A stretch of DNA of 64,000 nt from Laccaria trichodermophora (GCA_018417955.1 JACTVC010000002.1:186001-250000); one strand, 5' to 3'. Shown: positions 11,950-25,590, numbered from the stretch's first letter. Numbers and translations are program-made. Notes: a model not told the origin generated them from the letters alone.

Positions 11950-14538
11950 TCAAGGAAGACTGACCACGGTCACAACAGTCCCATCACTAAGCGTATCTTT
12001 TCCTGGGACCAATGTGTAGCCAAATATGTAGGGCAGCATAATACGCCACACAGCCCAGTACACGACACCAAGGAACATAACCCCGATTCCGACGAGGCAG
12101 TATCTGGGGTGCGCCACTTTGAGGTCTCACAATAATTCTTAAGTTGAATGGGCTCACAAGTAGTATGGCAGTGGGGGCGTGTCTCCCACGCGATTTGCAG
12201 GCCGAAGGAAAGGTGCGACGATTACTAATTTAAATATATCATTGGTAAAAGACGAATTTAAAATACCATCAGGCGGCTTACGAAAGACGGCTGCAACTAG
12301 AAAGAATAGTGCGAATGGTGTCCAGACTGGGAACCACGATAAGCGACAGTCGGTTCAAGGCCATGCATGACTCTCACCCTTGAATGGACGGACTGCGTTC
12401 GGCTTCTTCCATCTCAGCCAGAAAAGACCCTATTGATTCCAATGAGCTAACACAACTTTGATGCGTAATGAAAGATAACGACTTACACCGACGATGAAGA
12501 GGTTGATAATCTGCTGCGGATATCCTTCTACGTCCAGTATAAAAGGGTAGATAATCACGGGAGGGGGTGCAATGATGACAATTATCTGGCGCAGTATTTC
12601 TTTCAGGGGTGCAGGAAACACATGCGGGGGAACGAACGGAAGGTATCAAATGAATAATGAGTCCGGGCAGCGGGGATTTCCCCGTTGGCCAATTCGACGC
12701 CCAAAATTTGTTTCCGAATGGAAGTGGGATGCCTTCTTTCGCTAGTTCTATCAATTGATTCAGTAAGAGATAGTTCGTGAAGGATAGAATAGCTCTCCAA
12801 TTGTACCTTGGTTTACACGACAGGAAGCGAATGTCTTGAAAACGAGTCCTACGTTAGCGAAGTAAACATCTATCATTTTTTAGAGCACGCACAACAGTGA
12901 TTACATTGCCTAAAGCGCTTTTTGCAGAGCTTGGTTAAGAACGCGACTAGTAGCGTCAAACATAGAAAACATCACCTCAGCGCAACGATGACAGATAGAG
13001 CCTTCTCTGCCCTGGTACCGAAAACGTTTTTGAAAAATAGAACTGCAACGGTGACGCCGGACTCGCGTATCTGATCCTTTGTCGCGCCTCTGTGTTCCGA
13101 AATAAAGTTGGCAATGTAAAACAGATGGCAGGGAAAAACGCACGCGAAGTAAGCTATGTTAGCCAACATATATAGTACGGCGCAGATTCCTAGTCCAAGT
13201 GGACCAGCGATTTTCAGCGTTTGTACGGGATTCCTGACGTTATTCATGACGTAATTGATACCTTCCCACCCAGCGTATGCGTCGAGGACTTTGAAAGTGG
13301 CTGTTGCGTACTAGTCGTGATGCATTGTAAGTATTTCAAGTTTTTTAAAGGGGGAGTTGAGACGAACATCATTACTGCTATGTGAGCTTCCAGAAAAAAT
13401 GTTACGGAAATTTGCAAGTGGATCTTTGATGTGCGATTTTCCAGATAGCACCACGCAACCTGTTTGAAAGATGAGCATCCATTGATCCAACCAACATATT
13501 CATACATACCAGTGATAACGACGAAGAGGAGTATGGCGATTTTGAAGACGCTGAGCACCTGAGATCGCTTATCGGTTTAGAGAGTTTATGGAAACAGAAT
13601 CCAGCACAGACATTCATCAGGTATACCCCAAACATTGGTGTCACCCCATGAAGGAGGGTGACGAAACAGATAGCTTGTGGTGTAATAGATAATTGAGACC
13701 GATAAGTTACAAAAGAAAGAAAGAAACTCTACCACCCAGTGAAATTCCGCGCACAACCCATCTATCTGGGGCGTGGCCCACTGCAATTAGGATGCTGAAG
13801 AGACATAATCACCATGAACCTTAGCTTAACAAGAACTATGATGGAGGAGACCTTACTTATTGGCGAAAATCTGTAACATGGGTGGAAGAACAGGAATAGG
13901 TAAATATCGAACCAGAGACGAGGGAATGGGCACGCGTACAATGCAGTTGGCAGAAGTAAACCCCAATAAAATCGCGTTCGTTGCAAAGATAAAGGTCGCC
14001 AAGTACTTTGGTTTTTTATACACTGCTTCCAAGTAGACCTTCTCGCCCCCAGAGCGAGGGAACATGGTTCCATACTCCAACCATACGAATAAGCCACAGA
14101 AGGAGAGCAAGAATCCGAGAGCCCAGAGCATCAAGGATGCACCTACAGAGCCAACGGAGGAGATGATCGAGGAAGGGGTTGAAAATATTCCAGTTCCTAT
14201 GATACGGCCAACACTGCATGGAAGGCTTAGACACGTGGATCAGGGAAAAGATAAAACTGACATAATCATGGTACAACTGAAGACACCCAAGTGTCGGCCC
14301 ATCCCCCCCGCGATATCTAAATGTTTTCAATTAAACATGAACGAGGAATCAGGGGCAGTGGCGTGCCTTCTTCGAACTTTAAAGTCCCGGGGTTGAGGGA
14401 CGGTTCATTTGTGGTCGCTATTTCCTTCGAGAACACGGTCCGTTGCGTATCTTCCCCTGAGACGTTTGTTGCCGTGGCGAGACCTAATTGAGTTTTCGCG
14501 GTTTGAGCAGCATCGACCTTTGCAACATTGATAGTCAT
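11950..14538 (-). CDS. MUP1-type amino-acid (methionine) permease, APC superfamily
   Basis: Eighteen exons join with consistent phase at every junction into 545 codons: 14367-14538, 14262-14316, 13940-14213, 13857-13870, 13736-13794, 13612-13673, 13510-13558, 13368-13459, 13144-13310, 12976-13089, 12893-12917, 12807-12834, 12638-12747, 12487-12585, 12378-12429, 12282-12326, 12158-12224 and 11950-12103. Family hallmarks in order are NPGTLKFEE, GGMGRHLGVF, VGRIIGTGIFSTPSSI in the first membrane helix, FPRSGGEKVYLEA, YAGWEGINYVMN, NPVQTLKIAGPLGLG, RVNQELAKEGIPLPFG and a terminal YWAVW helix. About 12 membrane segments are expected. By family it is a plasma-membrane H+-coupled permease related to yeast high-affinity methionine permease; the exact substrate is inference. 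Intron 1 (14317-14366) has a GC donor, and exon 4 has only 14 nt. Confidence 0.9.
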
Positions 14539-15374
14539 AGACGCTTGACTCGGCTTTCTGTCCAGTATGCGAAGTAGGGACATGAATATTGAGAGAGGGG
14601 TGAGCACTGAGGATGCAGAAGTGCCACGTCTCTTCTCCGGCCTGGACTATCAACGTCCCTCACGACAAGGATACTTTGATATTAATGCCACAAAGGCTAT
14701 CAAAGAATCGGATACGCCATTGTCGTGCACCCAAGGTTCCTTTCCGAACCATGCGTGATCAGCTATGCAGCGTAATGGAAATTTCATTGTTACTTCAGGC
14801 GTCCGGAGCCAAGCGAGAACATTCAGGAATCATCTCGAACGTGTCACGTCCGATAACGCACAGGGGGAAGAAGTCGGCTGCTCCGTCGACAGTGGATCAT
14901 GCAAGATGAAGGCAAAAAATGGAATATTGAAATTCCCAGGCATACTTAGTGTCACACGTGATGAGTGCCACTGATCGACTCGGAGGAGGGAGAGTCAGGG
15001 CGCTGACAGAGCGCCAATAGCTTTTGTACTACCCGAATACAAAAGGATGTTCTACCTACGAGGACTGAATAACAAACGATACATAACTAGGGCTACAACG
15101 ATAAAGCTGGTCATCAGCTTGCAAAAGGTACAAGAGTGCATATATCTACAAATGGCGTCGTAAGATGTCGTGTACGTCGTGAGGGTCGTCGTCAGATGGA
15201 ACGGAATCATGAGCCGGATCGCGGTAAAAGGACACTTGATACAATAGTTCCTAGCACTCGGTGGAGAGATCCAGTTCTTGAAGGTCATGAAAGGTCGTGA
15301 AGGAAAGAGCAGCAAAACAAAGGGCGGGTCCCAGAATCAAGAAGGTCGTCATGAGTGTGAAGAGCGACGCTTCT
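14539..15374. other. Region between permease and DUF6699 gene
   Basis: It contains the permease promoter and the 3' end of the DUF6699 gene. Short frames on both strands (14567-14974 plus, 15052-15315 minus) have no family resemblance. Confidence 0.4.
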
Positions 15375-16582
15375 TCAGTAACTTGAGTCATAGCCGAGCG
15401 AGAGGAAGAACTTGACCCGGCCATCCCTCACAGACGCTAGCTTCAGCCCCATGAAATGCGTAGCTCCCAGAAGAACGTCGACCCTCCTCAGATCTTCATG
15501 AGGCAGCCCCAGGCCTTGATACCGCAGCGAGGTTACCCTTCTCGCATACGAATTCATAAGAAGCCGATAGTCCTCTATGTTTCGATAGTTGTACTCGTGA
15601 TATCTCAGCGGCGTCTGGAAATATGCATATATTCCCTCGATGACGTCGCGGATTGTGACACCTTGGGAGCCAGTACCGCGAACCACAAGGGGATCCCATT
15701 GTTTCAAATTCCAGTCCGACAAGTGGGCGAGGGAGAACTTGATTGTGAGTTTGGGAATGGGTGGGTCGGTGGCATGCATACTGATGTCGGGTGGCACACC
15801 GCCTGCGGAGAAGTAGGCAGCGAAGGAGGGGGAATGAATGATGTTCCAGCTGAAGTTTCTGTCGTTGAGATACGGACGAAGATGGATAGTGGATGCTGTT
15901 AGCGATGGTTCTGGGGGAGGCTGACTGGGAACGCTCGTCCAATGCATAGGCGAACTTGGCGGCAAGTAAGGCGCGTGCTGAACTGCCGGAACACGATTTT
16001 CCCATTCGCGATTCGTATATTGCGAGGGAGGCGCGTATGGTGTAAAGCGAGATGGTGTCGAAGGACGGTAGATCGAGAAATTCGGGGTCACCGGAGGCTG
16101 AGGTTGATTCCAGGGGGTAGGAGTCAGTGGCACCAGAGCTTGACGCGTTGGTTGGGGACAATGAACCGTGGAAGATGTATGTTGCGCACTCTTGACATCG
16201 TTCGACACGTTTGTAAAAGGTTGGCATCGACCGAAATCCACAGCCTCCTGGCGTTTGTGAGACAAGGCCGGCTGGGTGTTCACGCAAACGAGGGTCGTTG
16301 AAGACGACGTAGAGAGCGAAGCCGACTTGTTACATCCAGAACGGCTTTGGTGAACTACCGTTTGATGCTGTGAAACTATGTACCGCAGAGAATCAGAGAT
16401 GGTCAAAGAAACCGCGTCAAAGTGTGCATACCATTTGAACTTGACCGATTCTGTGACCGCGGTGTTTGGGGTGTCCTAAGTATACCCCGTGGTATGATGT
16501 GGGGGTCTGAATGGCGTGGCTTGGTCCTAGGCGTTGGAGGTTGCTCTGTGAGCTGAAAGCGAACGGCACGGGCGCGGGGCAT
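15375..16582 (-). CDS. DUF6699-domain protein (copy 2)
   Basis: Exon 1 (16432-16582) starts at an ATG giving MPRARAVRFQL. It joins exon 2 (15375-16375) through a 56-nt GTATGC...ACATAG intron in matching phase, for 383 residues. The first 180 or so residues are proline- and serine-rich and probably disordered. The C-terminal part is DUF6699: IHLRPYLND, a strand with WNIIHSP, ATDPPIPKL, VTIRDVIEGIYAYF, and DLRRVDVLLGATHFMGLKL. The domain resembles that of copy 1 but the tails are unrelated by eye. Function of the family is unknown. The two copies flank the permease in convergent arrangement around it. Confidence 0.8.
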
Positions 16583-17213
16583 ATTGATGATGTCGGAGCG
16601 GAGTTGATCGAAATGTTGACGGAATGTCCATTCTAGAAAGGCGATTCACTTTATAGCTTAACGCACGTGCTTCGAACGGGTCGGAGGCCACCTATTGTTC
16701 GATGAAATGGGAGATGACATCGCTGGCCTCGAGGCTGCGTTTTGTGACCTTGAGTATGTTGTGTGGCCGGGGGACATGACTCGATGAGCCACCGAATTTC
16801 GTACCCGTATACGAGAACCATGGAAGGGTCTGCATGCTGAACAACGAAGACAGGGCAATGGGGAAGAGCGTATGTAACCAGACTAGAAGACAACGGTAGC
16901 CCCGGAGAATAATGAGGACAAACAGCAGTGATTACGACGCAGATGATGCCATGATGAAGACATCGACGTCCGTTTTGCGCGCCTTCAATTCAAATCCCTA
17001 CACTTTGAAAAGCCCTCATTGGCGTGCAGACCCTCCACCGCCAAGGACATATACCTAGTCCGGAGCAGAGACCCCAGAATCAAACTCCCAGAATCCCCTA
17101 ATCTTTGACATGAGCTCTTCAACAATGCCCCCTTGGGACCTCTCTATCTTTCCATCACCTACCAAATATGTTCTTCGGCCACCACTGACGGTTGCGAATC
17201 GCGATGCCCCAAC

Positions 17214-20200
17214 ACAGGGGAGAACCAGCTATTTGGCCAATGGGCACATGAGTAAGCAAATGTTGATTGGAGGCATTAATGCTCTCTCATATTCTTCCCA
17301 TATGCCTACCATGCATATTTGAAATTTAATTCAAGTAAGCTCCAAAATGCAAATACCATAGAATTCCTAGCCACAGAAAAAATATGCCCATTAAAATGGA
17401 CTATCATATGTAGCTGATTTGTTCATTTAATATGTGACCACAATGTGCCTAATAGGCACATTATGGTCACATGCTTGATGTACTACTGTGCTAAAGTAAA
17501 TATGCACATACAAATGTAATCAACATGTGACTGCTAGGCACATGTATATTGACATATCAAATAAAATGCTTCCAATGTAATCAAGGGGCAAATTGAAAAG
17601 CCACAGAAGAACTGTGGCCATCAGATGTGGGTAACATGCACATGCTGGGGAAATTTATTATCTGAGCATCATTGAACTGATGGTAACATTTTGATTACAT
17701 ATAAAATATTCTTCAAATTTGCCTCAGTGGCACATGAAAGAGATGTTTTGGGCACATTTAAGATGTAGTACTTCCATTTGCTTCAAAATGAACACAGTAT
17801 TTTCTTGGCAGTACCATTCATAATAAGCCTGGCATGGCCATGTGAAAGTATAGTAAATTCTCAAAAAAAAAAAGAAAACTTCACATTTGCCTAGGAAACA
17901 CATTGAGAAAGAAATCTCATTACATGGGGTAAATTTTAAATTATTCAGAAATGAATGCAGCTGTTCAGTGGTATACTAAAATTTGGTACCTCTAGTAAAA
18001 GTTAGAGAAAGAGGTGGCAGGGAGACTTCCAGCCAACAAGGTATCAATAGACCAGCTTCATTAGCTGTCAGTGTTCAATTCTGGATGATTATTGATAATT
18101 ATGTGGTATACTAATTGTTGTGCTTAGGGATGACTATCATAAATGAACATTTTAGGAAGAATGCTAGACTGATGCTAATAGGTAAATAGATAAAGGTAAG
18201 CTATGCAATGAATACAGATAATGCTGACTGCTGACCACAAATAATTAAAAGTTCTGTTCAATAATAATGCTAACTGCTGACTGCTACCAACTAAATGTTC
18301 TTATTAATGATGGCTATCCTGATCAGATGTACAAGGTTGATCCGATTTCACTGATGCTAATTGGTAACTTTGAAGGTAAGCAATGCAAAGGGTACAGATC
18401 ATGAATAATAATAATGCTAACTGCTGACTGCTAACAGCTAACTGCAACAGTATGACTGGCTATTCTAATGGATACAGATAATTGACAATAATAATGCTAA
18501 CTGCTGACTGCTAACAACTAACAGTTTTTATTAATGCTGACTGTGACAATATGACTGGCTATTTTAGTACAGATAACATATAATAATAATGCTAACTGCT
18601 GACTGCTAACAACTAACAGTTCTTATTAATGCTAACTGTGACAATATGACTGGCTATTTTATTACAGATAACATATAATAATAATGCTAACTGTTGACTG
18701 CTAACAACTAACAGTTCTTATTAATGCTAACTGTGACAGTATAACTGGCTATTTTAGTACAGATAACATATAATAATAATGCTGACTGCTGACTGCTAAC
18801 AGCTAACTGATCTTATGAATGCTAACTGCAACAGTATGACTGGCTATCCTAATACAGATTATGAACAATAATAATGCTAACTACTGACTGCTAACAACTA
18901 ACTATTCTTACTAATGCTAATTGTGACAGTATGACTGACTATCCTGATCAGATGTCCAAGGTTGATTCTGATGTAGTGGCAATCAATAGCTTTCCTAATG
19001 CTCATTAGTATGTAGATAAAGGTAAAGTATGCACCAAGTACACATAATTATTCATAATGCTGACTGCTTACTGCTAAATTAATCATGTTAACTGCTGACT
19101 GCCAACTGCTGAATTAATGAGGGTAACTGCTGACTGCTAACAACTATTTGTTCTTATTAATTCTAACTGTGACAGTATGACTTGATAACTATTTATAATG
19201 CTGGCTGCTAACTGCTGATAGTGTTCTTATTGACAATAATGCTAACTGCTAACTGCTAACAACTATTAATGTTCACTGTACCTGTACCCCCAGCATGGGT
19301 TGGAAGTACATAGTATATACCTGCTAAACCCACCAGACCCACCAGACCTGCCAAACCCACCCAAACCCATACCCTTACCTGCAGAAACCCCTACCTGTGG
19401 TTGAGGGTACAGGTTTCCATGGGTAGGGGTATGGGTATGGCCAAAAATACCTGGGGGTTACCTGTGACAATGCCTAACTATGACAGTATGACTGGCTACC
19501 ATTGGAATAGAGAATGGGGTATTCCCCCAAGAAGGGACATGAGCATTAGATTAGTCAGCAAGTAGTGTAGAAGAGTGAGTAGATACAGGGTAGATCATCA
19601 CTTTATCACACATTCATGGTGCAGTGATGATCTACCCTGTATCTACTCACTCTTCTACACTACTTGCTGACTAATCTAATGCTCATGTCCCTTCTTGGGG
19701 GAATACCCCATTCTCTATTCCAATGGTAGCCAGTCATACTGTCATAGTTAGGCATTGTCACAGGTAACCCCCAGGTATTTTTGGCCATACCCATACCCCT
19801 ACCCATGGAAACCTGTACCCTCAACCACAGGTAGGGGTTTCTGCAGGTAAGGGTATGGGTTTGGGTGGGTTTGGCAGGTCTGGTGGGTCTGGTGGGTTTA
19901 GCAGGTATATACTATGTACTTCCAACCCATGCTGGGGGTACAGGTACAGTGAACATTAATAGTTGTTAGCAGTTAGCAGTTAGCATTATTGTCAATAAGA
20001 ACACTATCAGCAGTTAGCAGCCAGCATTATAAATAGTTATCAAGTCATACTGTCACAGTTAGAATTAATAAGAACAAATAGTTGTTAGCAGTCAGCAGTT
20101 ACCCTCATTAATTCAGCAGTTGGCAGTCAGCAGTTAACATGATTAATTTAGCAGTAAGCAGTCAGCATTATGAATAATTATGTGTACTTGGTGCATACTT

Positions 20201-22012
20201 TACCTTTATCTACATACTAATGAGCATTAGGAAAGCTATTGATTGCCACTACATCAGAATCAACCTTGGACATCTGATCAGGATAGTCAGTCATACTGTC
20301 ACAATTAGCATTAGTAAGAATAGTTAGTTGTTAGCAGTCAGTAGTTAGCATTATTATTGTTCATAATCTGTATTAGGATAGCCAGTCATACTGTTGCAGT
20401 TAGCATTCATAAGATCAGTTAGCTGTTAGCAGTCAGCAGTCAGCATTATTATTATATGTTATCTGTACTAAAATAGCCAGTTATACTGTCACAGTTAGCA
20501 TTAATAAGAACTGTTAGTTGTTAGCAGTCAACAGTTAGCATTATTATTATATGTTATCTGTAATAAAATAGCCAGTCATATTGTCACAGTTAGCATTAAT
20601 AAGAACTGTTAGTTGTTAGCAGTCAGCAGTTAGCATTATTATTATATGTTATCTGTACTAAAATAGCCAGTCATATTGTCACAGTCAGCATTAATAAAAA
20701 CTGTTAGTTGTTAGCAGTCAGCAGTTAGCATTATTATTGTCAATTATCTGTATCCATTAGAATAGCCAGTCATACTGTTGCAGTTAGCTGTTAGCAGTCA
20801 GCAGTTAGCATTATTATTATTCATGATCTGTACCCTTTGCATTGCTTACCTTCAAAGTTACCAATTAGCATCAGTGAAATCGGATCAACCTTGTACATCT
20901 GATCAGGATAGCCATCATTAATAAGAACATTTAGTTGGTAGCAGTCAGCAGTTAGCATTATTATTGAACAGAACTTTTAATTATTTGTGGTCAGCAGTCA
21001 GCATTATCTGTATTCATTGCATAGCTTACCTTTATCTATTTACCTATTAGCATCAGTCTAGCATTCTTCCTAAAATGTTCATTTATGATAGTCATCCCTA
21101 AGCACAACAATTAGTATACCACATAATTATCAATAATCATCCAGAATTGAACACTGACAGCTAATGAAGCTGGTCTATTGATACCTTGTTGGCTGGAAGT
21201 CTCCCTGCCACCTCTTTCTCTAACTTTTACTAGAGGTACCAAATTTTAGTATACCACTGAACAGCTGCATTCATTTCTGAATAATTTAAAATTTACCCCA
21301 TGTAATGAGATTTCTTTCTCAATGTGTTTCCTAGGCAAATGTGAAGTTTTCTTTTTTTTTTTGAGAATTTACTATACTTTCACATGGCCATGCCAGGCTT
21401 ATTATGAATGGTACTGCCAAGAAAATACTGTGTTCATTTTGAAGCAAATGGAAGTACTACATCTTAAATGTGCCCAAAACATCTCTTTCATGTGCCACTG
21501 AGGCAAATTTGAAGAATATTTTATATGTAATCAAAATGTTACCATCAGTTCAATGATGCTCAGATAATAAATTTCCCCAGCATGTGCATGTTACCCACAT
21601 CTGATGGCCACAGTTCTTCTGTGGCTTTTCAATTTGCCCCTTGATTACATTGGAAGCATTTTATTTGATATGTCAATATACATGTGCCTAGCAGTCACAT
21701 GTTGATTACATTTGTATGTGCATATTTACTTTAGCACAGTAGTACATCAAGCATGTGACCATAATGTGCCTATTAGGCACATTGTGGTCACATATTAAAT
21801 GAACAAATCAGCTACATATGATAGTCCATTTTAATGGGCATATTTTTTCTGTGGCTAGGAATTCCATGGTATTTGCATTTTGGAGCTTACTTGAATTAAA
21901 TTTCAAATATGCATGGTAGGCATATGGGAAGAATATGAGAGAGCATTAATGCCTCCAATCAACATTTGCTTACTCATGTGCCCATTGGCCAAATAGCTGG
22001 TTCTCCCCTGTG
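17214..22012. mobile_element. 4.8-kb palindromic CACTA-like foldback element
   Basis: The left arm (17214-19601) and right arm (19624-22012) are near-identical inverted copies with only scattered mismatches, separated by a 22-nt loop. The ends read CACAGGGGAGAACC and its complement. The trinucleotide CAA lies directly outside both ends, as expected for the 3-bp target duplication of CACTA/CMC transposons, whose termini start with CAC. The inner part of each arm carries a roughly 95-bp tandem repeat built from AATAATAATGCTAACTGCTG words (about 18200-19270 and its mirror) and a block of CCCATACCCCTACC-like words. There is no frame of 60 codons or more across about 4.6 kb, so the element is non-autonomous. 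Confidence 0.88.
18200..19270. repeat. Degenerate tandem repeat, about 95-bp period (mirrored at about 19955-21025)
   Basis: Units repeat TAATAATAATGCTAACTG, then TGACTGCTAACAACTAAC, TTCTTATTAATGCTAACTGTGACA and TATGACTGGCTATTTTA. Clear starts lie near 18581, 18675 and 18771, so the period is about 95 bp. The array is inside both arms of the palindrome. Confidence 0.75.
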
Positions 22013-25000
22013 CAAACAAAACGCCAATTCTTCAAAGCAGTGTTGGTGCTTGTTGACGCCCAGGGTTTTACTTGGCGTCTGCCGAAGCACATGGTGACAT
22101 GACGATTGTTTCAAGCTCCATTCGGAAGAGTCAAAGCGTGAGCCTGGAGTAAGCAACCGTGGAGCGAGAAAGGTGGTATTCTTGAAAGGGGAGAGCGAGA
22201 GAGGTGGAGCCAAGAAGGGAGGCAAAGGGGGGGAGAGCATCTGATGCCGCTGCGGATGAGACAGAGTTGCGCAAGTAGATAATCTTGCGCGGGCCATCGC
22301 GAGGCTCAAAGAAAGATCCCGTCGGAAATGATGACAGACCGCAGGATCATGGAGGTAGTTAAGATGGAAGGGGTCGGACAAGAAGATGATCAACGATGCG
22401 AGGGGATATGGAAAAAGCCGAGGGGGAGAAGGAAGGGATACGCCTCGACTTTGTCTCACTCGGATTGGCAGGTAGAAGGTGGCCGCACCTGGAAAGAAGT
22501 TAATGTTTGCAGTCCCTCATTTGCCAGAAAAGGGTGAGGTCAAATCGTTCCTTCAACCAGCATGGAATGACGATAGCAACTGAATTTGAGAGAAAACTTG
22601 GGAATATGCAGCGTTCCACATCAATGGGGAGAGATGTGACGACGGCCTTATGAACACTGAAGAAACTTCAACAGTGTGAGAAACAAGTCGGTCGTTCAAG
22701 ATCGAGTCCAGAGCGTTATCTAAAGTGGTGATCAGCGGGAGAGGTAACAGTTGGAGAGGAGTAGCCGTTGGGTAGCTGGACGACGGTGTCCAGGCTTATG
22801 GTTGTTGCTGGAAAGACTGCAGCGCAGCATCCGCATCAACAGCGAGATCGGACCGTAGGGCGGAATTCCACCCCTAAGAGGCGAAGGACCATGATGGGAC
22901 GTTTTGGGTGGACGTAAAGCAGAGGGTCGTAATCTCCGCGTTTAGTTGATGAACGTGAGCATACATGAAGGGTGATGCATTGATGAAGGACGCTGGAGAA
23001 GGGGATCAGGAAAGGAAAGTTCGAGAAGATCTCTACGAGAAACTGGCTGAAACCGAAGTTTGAGTCTGGCAAGAGGGAATGAGTGTGTGGACTGAGAGGG
23101 CGGATCGGTAGGGCGGAGAAGAGGAGGTGTTCTAACGACAAAGTCAGCTTCGCATATAGAAACCGATATGAAAGCCCAACTCACCCAGCTGAATCGTAGA
23201 ACGGATTGCGCACCATACCCCTGATCCCAACTGGAAGAACGAAGGACATTCAAATTTGAACTGGTTTGCCGACCATATAAGCATGCCGACTCGTCCTATC
23301 CCACTAAGAACCGAATCAACTGCGCATACAGCAAGTCAAAGGACCCAAAGTGACCTAGAAATCGCAGGACTGCTCCACGCAAATGGGTTACGCCCCCTCG
23401 CTGAGTTGTTGTTGTCACCGAAAGAAGAGTGGGCTCAAGGGAATATCAAGGATCGATGGGGTGTTCATGGGTAGAATCCATGTCAACTGGAAGTCGCACT
23501 CGACGTTGTTGATGGCGATGTTGAGACTAAGGGTCGGAGTGGCTGTGCTTTTTTTCTTTCGTCTCCCCGTTACCTCAGTGCTTGCTCAGTGCTATCCTTG
23601 CTACTCTCCAATTTACGAGGCACCTCACTCCAGGACATTCCCCCTTCTCAACGACGAACCATATCGCTGGCTATTCGGATAAAGTTGAGATTTTCTGTCG
23701 CGTTCAAATCACATGTCTGGTGAGTTTTGTTTAATTTTGCGCATGCTGGGGTCTACTTATCGACGTAAAATTTTTAAATAGCATGACTTCTTGCCTTGGC
23801 CATGGTTTTTCAGCCGTCTCTCTCGGTCTCTATTTAACTGCTCTTTCACAAGAACTGGCGATCGAAGCTAATGAAAGATCCCCCACTGCGTAGATCAACC
23901 ACGAATATGCTCAACAGATAAGGTTGGGACGCAAGCCTAGGAAAACGCAAGGTACGCCCACCCACGACAGGTGTTCTTACCCTTGTACATGCTTAATTCT
24001 CATGAGAAAAGGTTCTTGCATTACCAAGCGACTTGAATCACCCGACTTCTGAACCATCATGGACCCTCAACACCTTCCTCCTCCTCGGGCAATTCTCAAC
24101 CCGGACAGCCTAGTGGTGCCTTTAACGCAACCTTCACCACCGGGGAAGATCCAGAAGCCCAGCGACCAGAGCTCGCCGCCACACCCTCCCACATTACCCC
24201 CACCGCACCCATATCACAAGGTTCGGGAGAAAAGCAAGAGGATAACGATCCTTTTGATACCCCGGAGCGACACGCTAGTGTTCATTGTGACCGAGGACGC
24301 GCCGTTGCCTAGTGCGCGTCTTGCAGGGGAACATCAAAAATTGAGGAGGGCGAGGACGGCTGATGCACATGCATCGATGGCGGTTGGCGATTGATTGCAT
24401 AGTTCCTGTGGACTCGGACAAGGTTTGCTCGGTGTTGATGGTGTTGATTTATCTGTGTGCTAATCGACCGTACTCAATTGATCAAGCCAATCCGCCGACT
24501 CTCGGTTCGTGAGCGTCTACAACCCACGGTTGACGTAGCCAAAGCTGACGGGTTATGCATTCAACATTCTATCGGTCTGGAAGTTTCACTTGGCTCCTTG
24601 ACGACTGGGTTGTCCGCTGTTGCGGTGTCTTCAGGGGGAGTAGTTTGGTCAATGCTACTTTTCGACGACTTATCCTGATAACTTTTTCAGACTGCGGTTT
24701 TCACGACTATTCTTGGTACGCCGGACTGCCACCAATGACATTTTGCAAAGGCGCACTGGCGACTCTGGTTGCTTCCTACCCTGCTCGTGGTTCGAACGAA
24801 CCTGCTCTATCAATAACTCGAACGAACGATTTAAAGCAGTCCATACGTCAGTGTGAGATTTTCCAGATGAATCTTGGGGAGATAGATACAGAGCTGGCGG
24901 GATTAAGAACGCCTTTCGAGGAGATTTTTGGGAATATTGGGTGAGGGACAACGAAGCCAAATCCAATGGGTAACCGACGTTCATCATGCTAGGAATTCCG

Positions 25001-25560
25001 AACGGAAGTTGGTCCCTGTTCAGTGGAGCGAAGAACTTTCGGAAACATATTTATCGCCATTCTCGCGTTTATGTTGCGGATTTGTAGACATCCTTAAGCC
25101 AAGTGCTCTGTTCTTATAACAGCGTTGTTAACACCGTGGTTTTGATTTTTTTTCAAGTCAGTCAATGGTGCAAATGCACCATTACTGATTCATCATCGCG
25201 ATGAAAATTCCATACGCTTCTACAAAGATCTCCCTCGATTCTTCAAAGGAATTCCGAACGGATCCATTGATCTCGATTTTGCAAAAATAGCAATGCATCC
25301 ACGTTGTTCACAGTTCGACGCGTAGGTCACACCGGTCACATGCTGAGATTCTTGTCAACGCTTCGTCAGCGCTTACTCAGTTACTGTGCACTGCACATGT
25401 CAAACCCACGTCCTCTGGATGAGATTGGAAGGGCACCCAATGAAATGATGATCTTTCGTCAGTCAAACTTCTTCTTGAACTTGTTCCTGGAAATTGATCC
25501 TGCTTACCTCTGCTTACTCAGGTATATCGATATAACGTACACCGAATTTGTCTGATACTT
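22013..25560. other. Region without a confident gene
   Basis: Many medium frames overlap on both strands, none with a coherent exon chain. Two observations remain. Around 22560-22900 the minus strand resembles 28220-28560 (shared translated pieces such as SVHNRPVVS versus a similar stretch), so both may be relics of one gene family. Around 24030-24310 (plus) an open stretch reads TPSHITPTAPISQGSGEKQ and then DNDPFDTPERHASVH, which looks coding but lacks a clear start. Confidence 0.35.
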
Positions 25561-25580
25561 CGTCATAGAAGCTAGGGCTC

Positions 25581-25590
25581 ATTATAAAAG
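25581..25590 (+). promoter_or_regulatory. TATA box of the GST gene
   Basis: ATTATAAAAG lies about 80 bp upstream of the GST start codon and is followed by a pyrimidine-rich leader, the usual layout of a strongly transcribed fungal gene. Confidence 0.6.

Noticed and set aside
17322..21974. Palindrome as an assembly artefact (hairpin read)
   Set aside because: A missed-adapter chimera would mirror flanking host DNA as well. Here the symmetry stops exactly at CACAG termini with CAA on each side and the loop is asymmetric, so a transposon is the better reading.
24059..24394. Proline-rich ATG frame of 111 codons
   Set aside because: Another frame in the same stretch looks more coding and there is no consistent exon chain, so neither is called.
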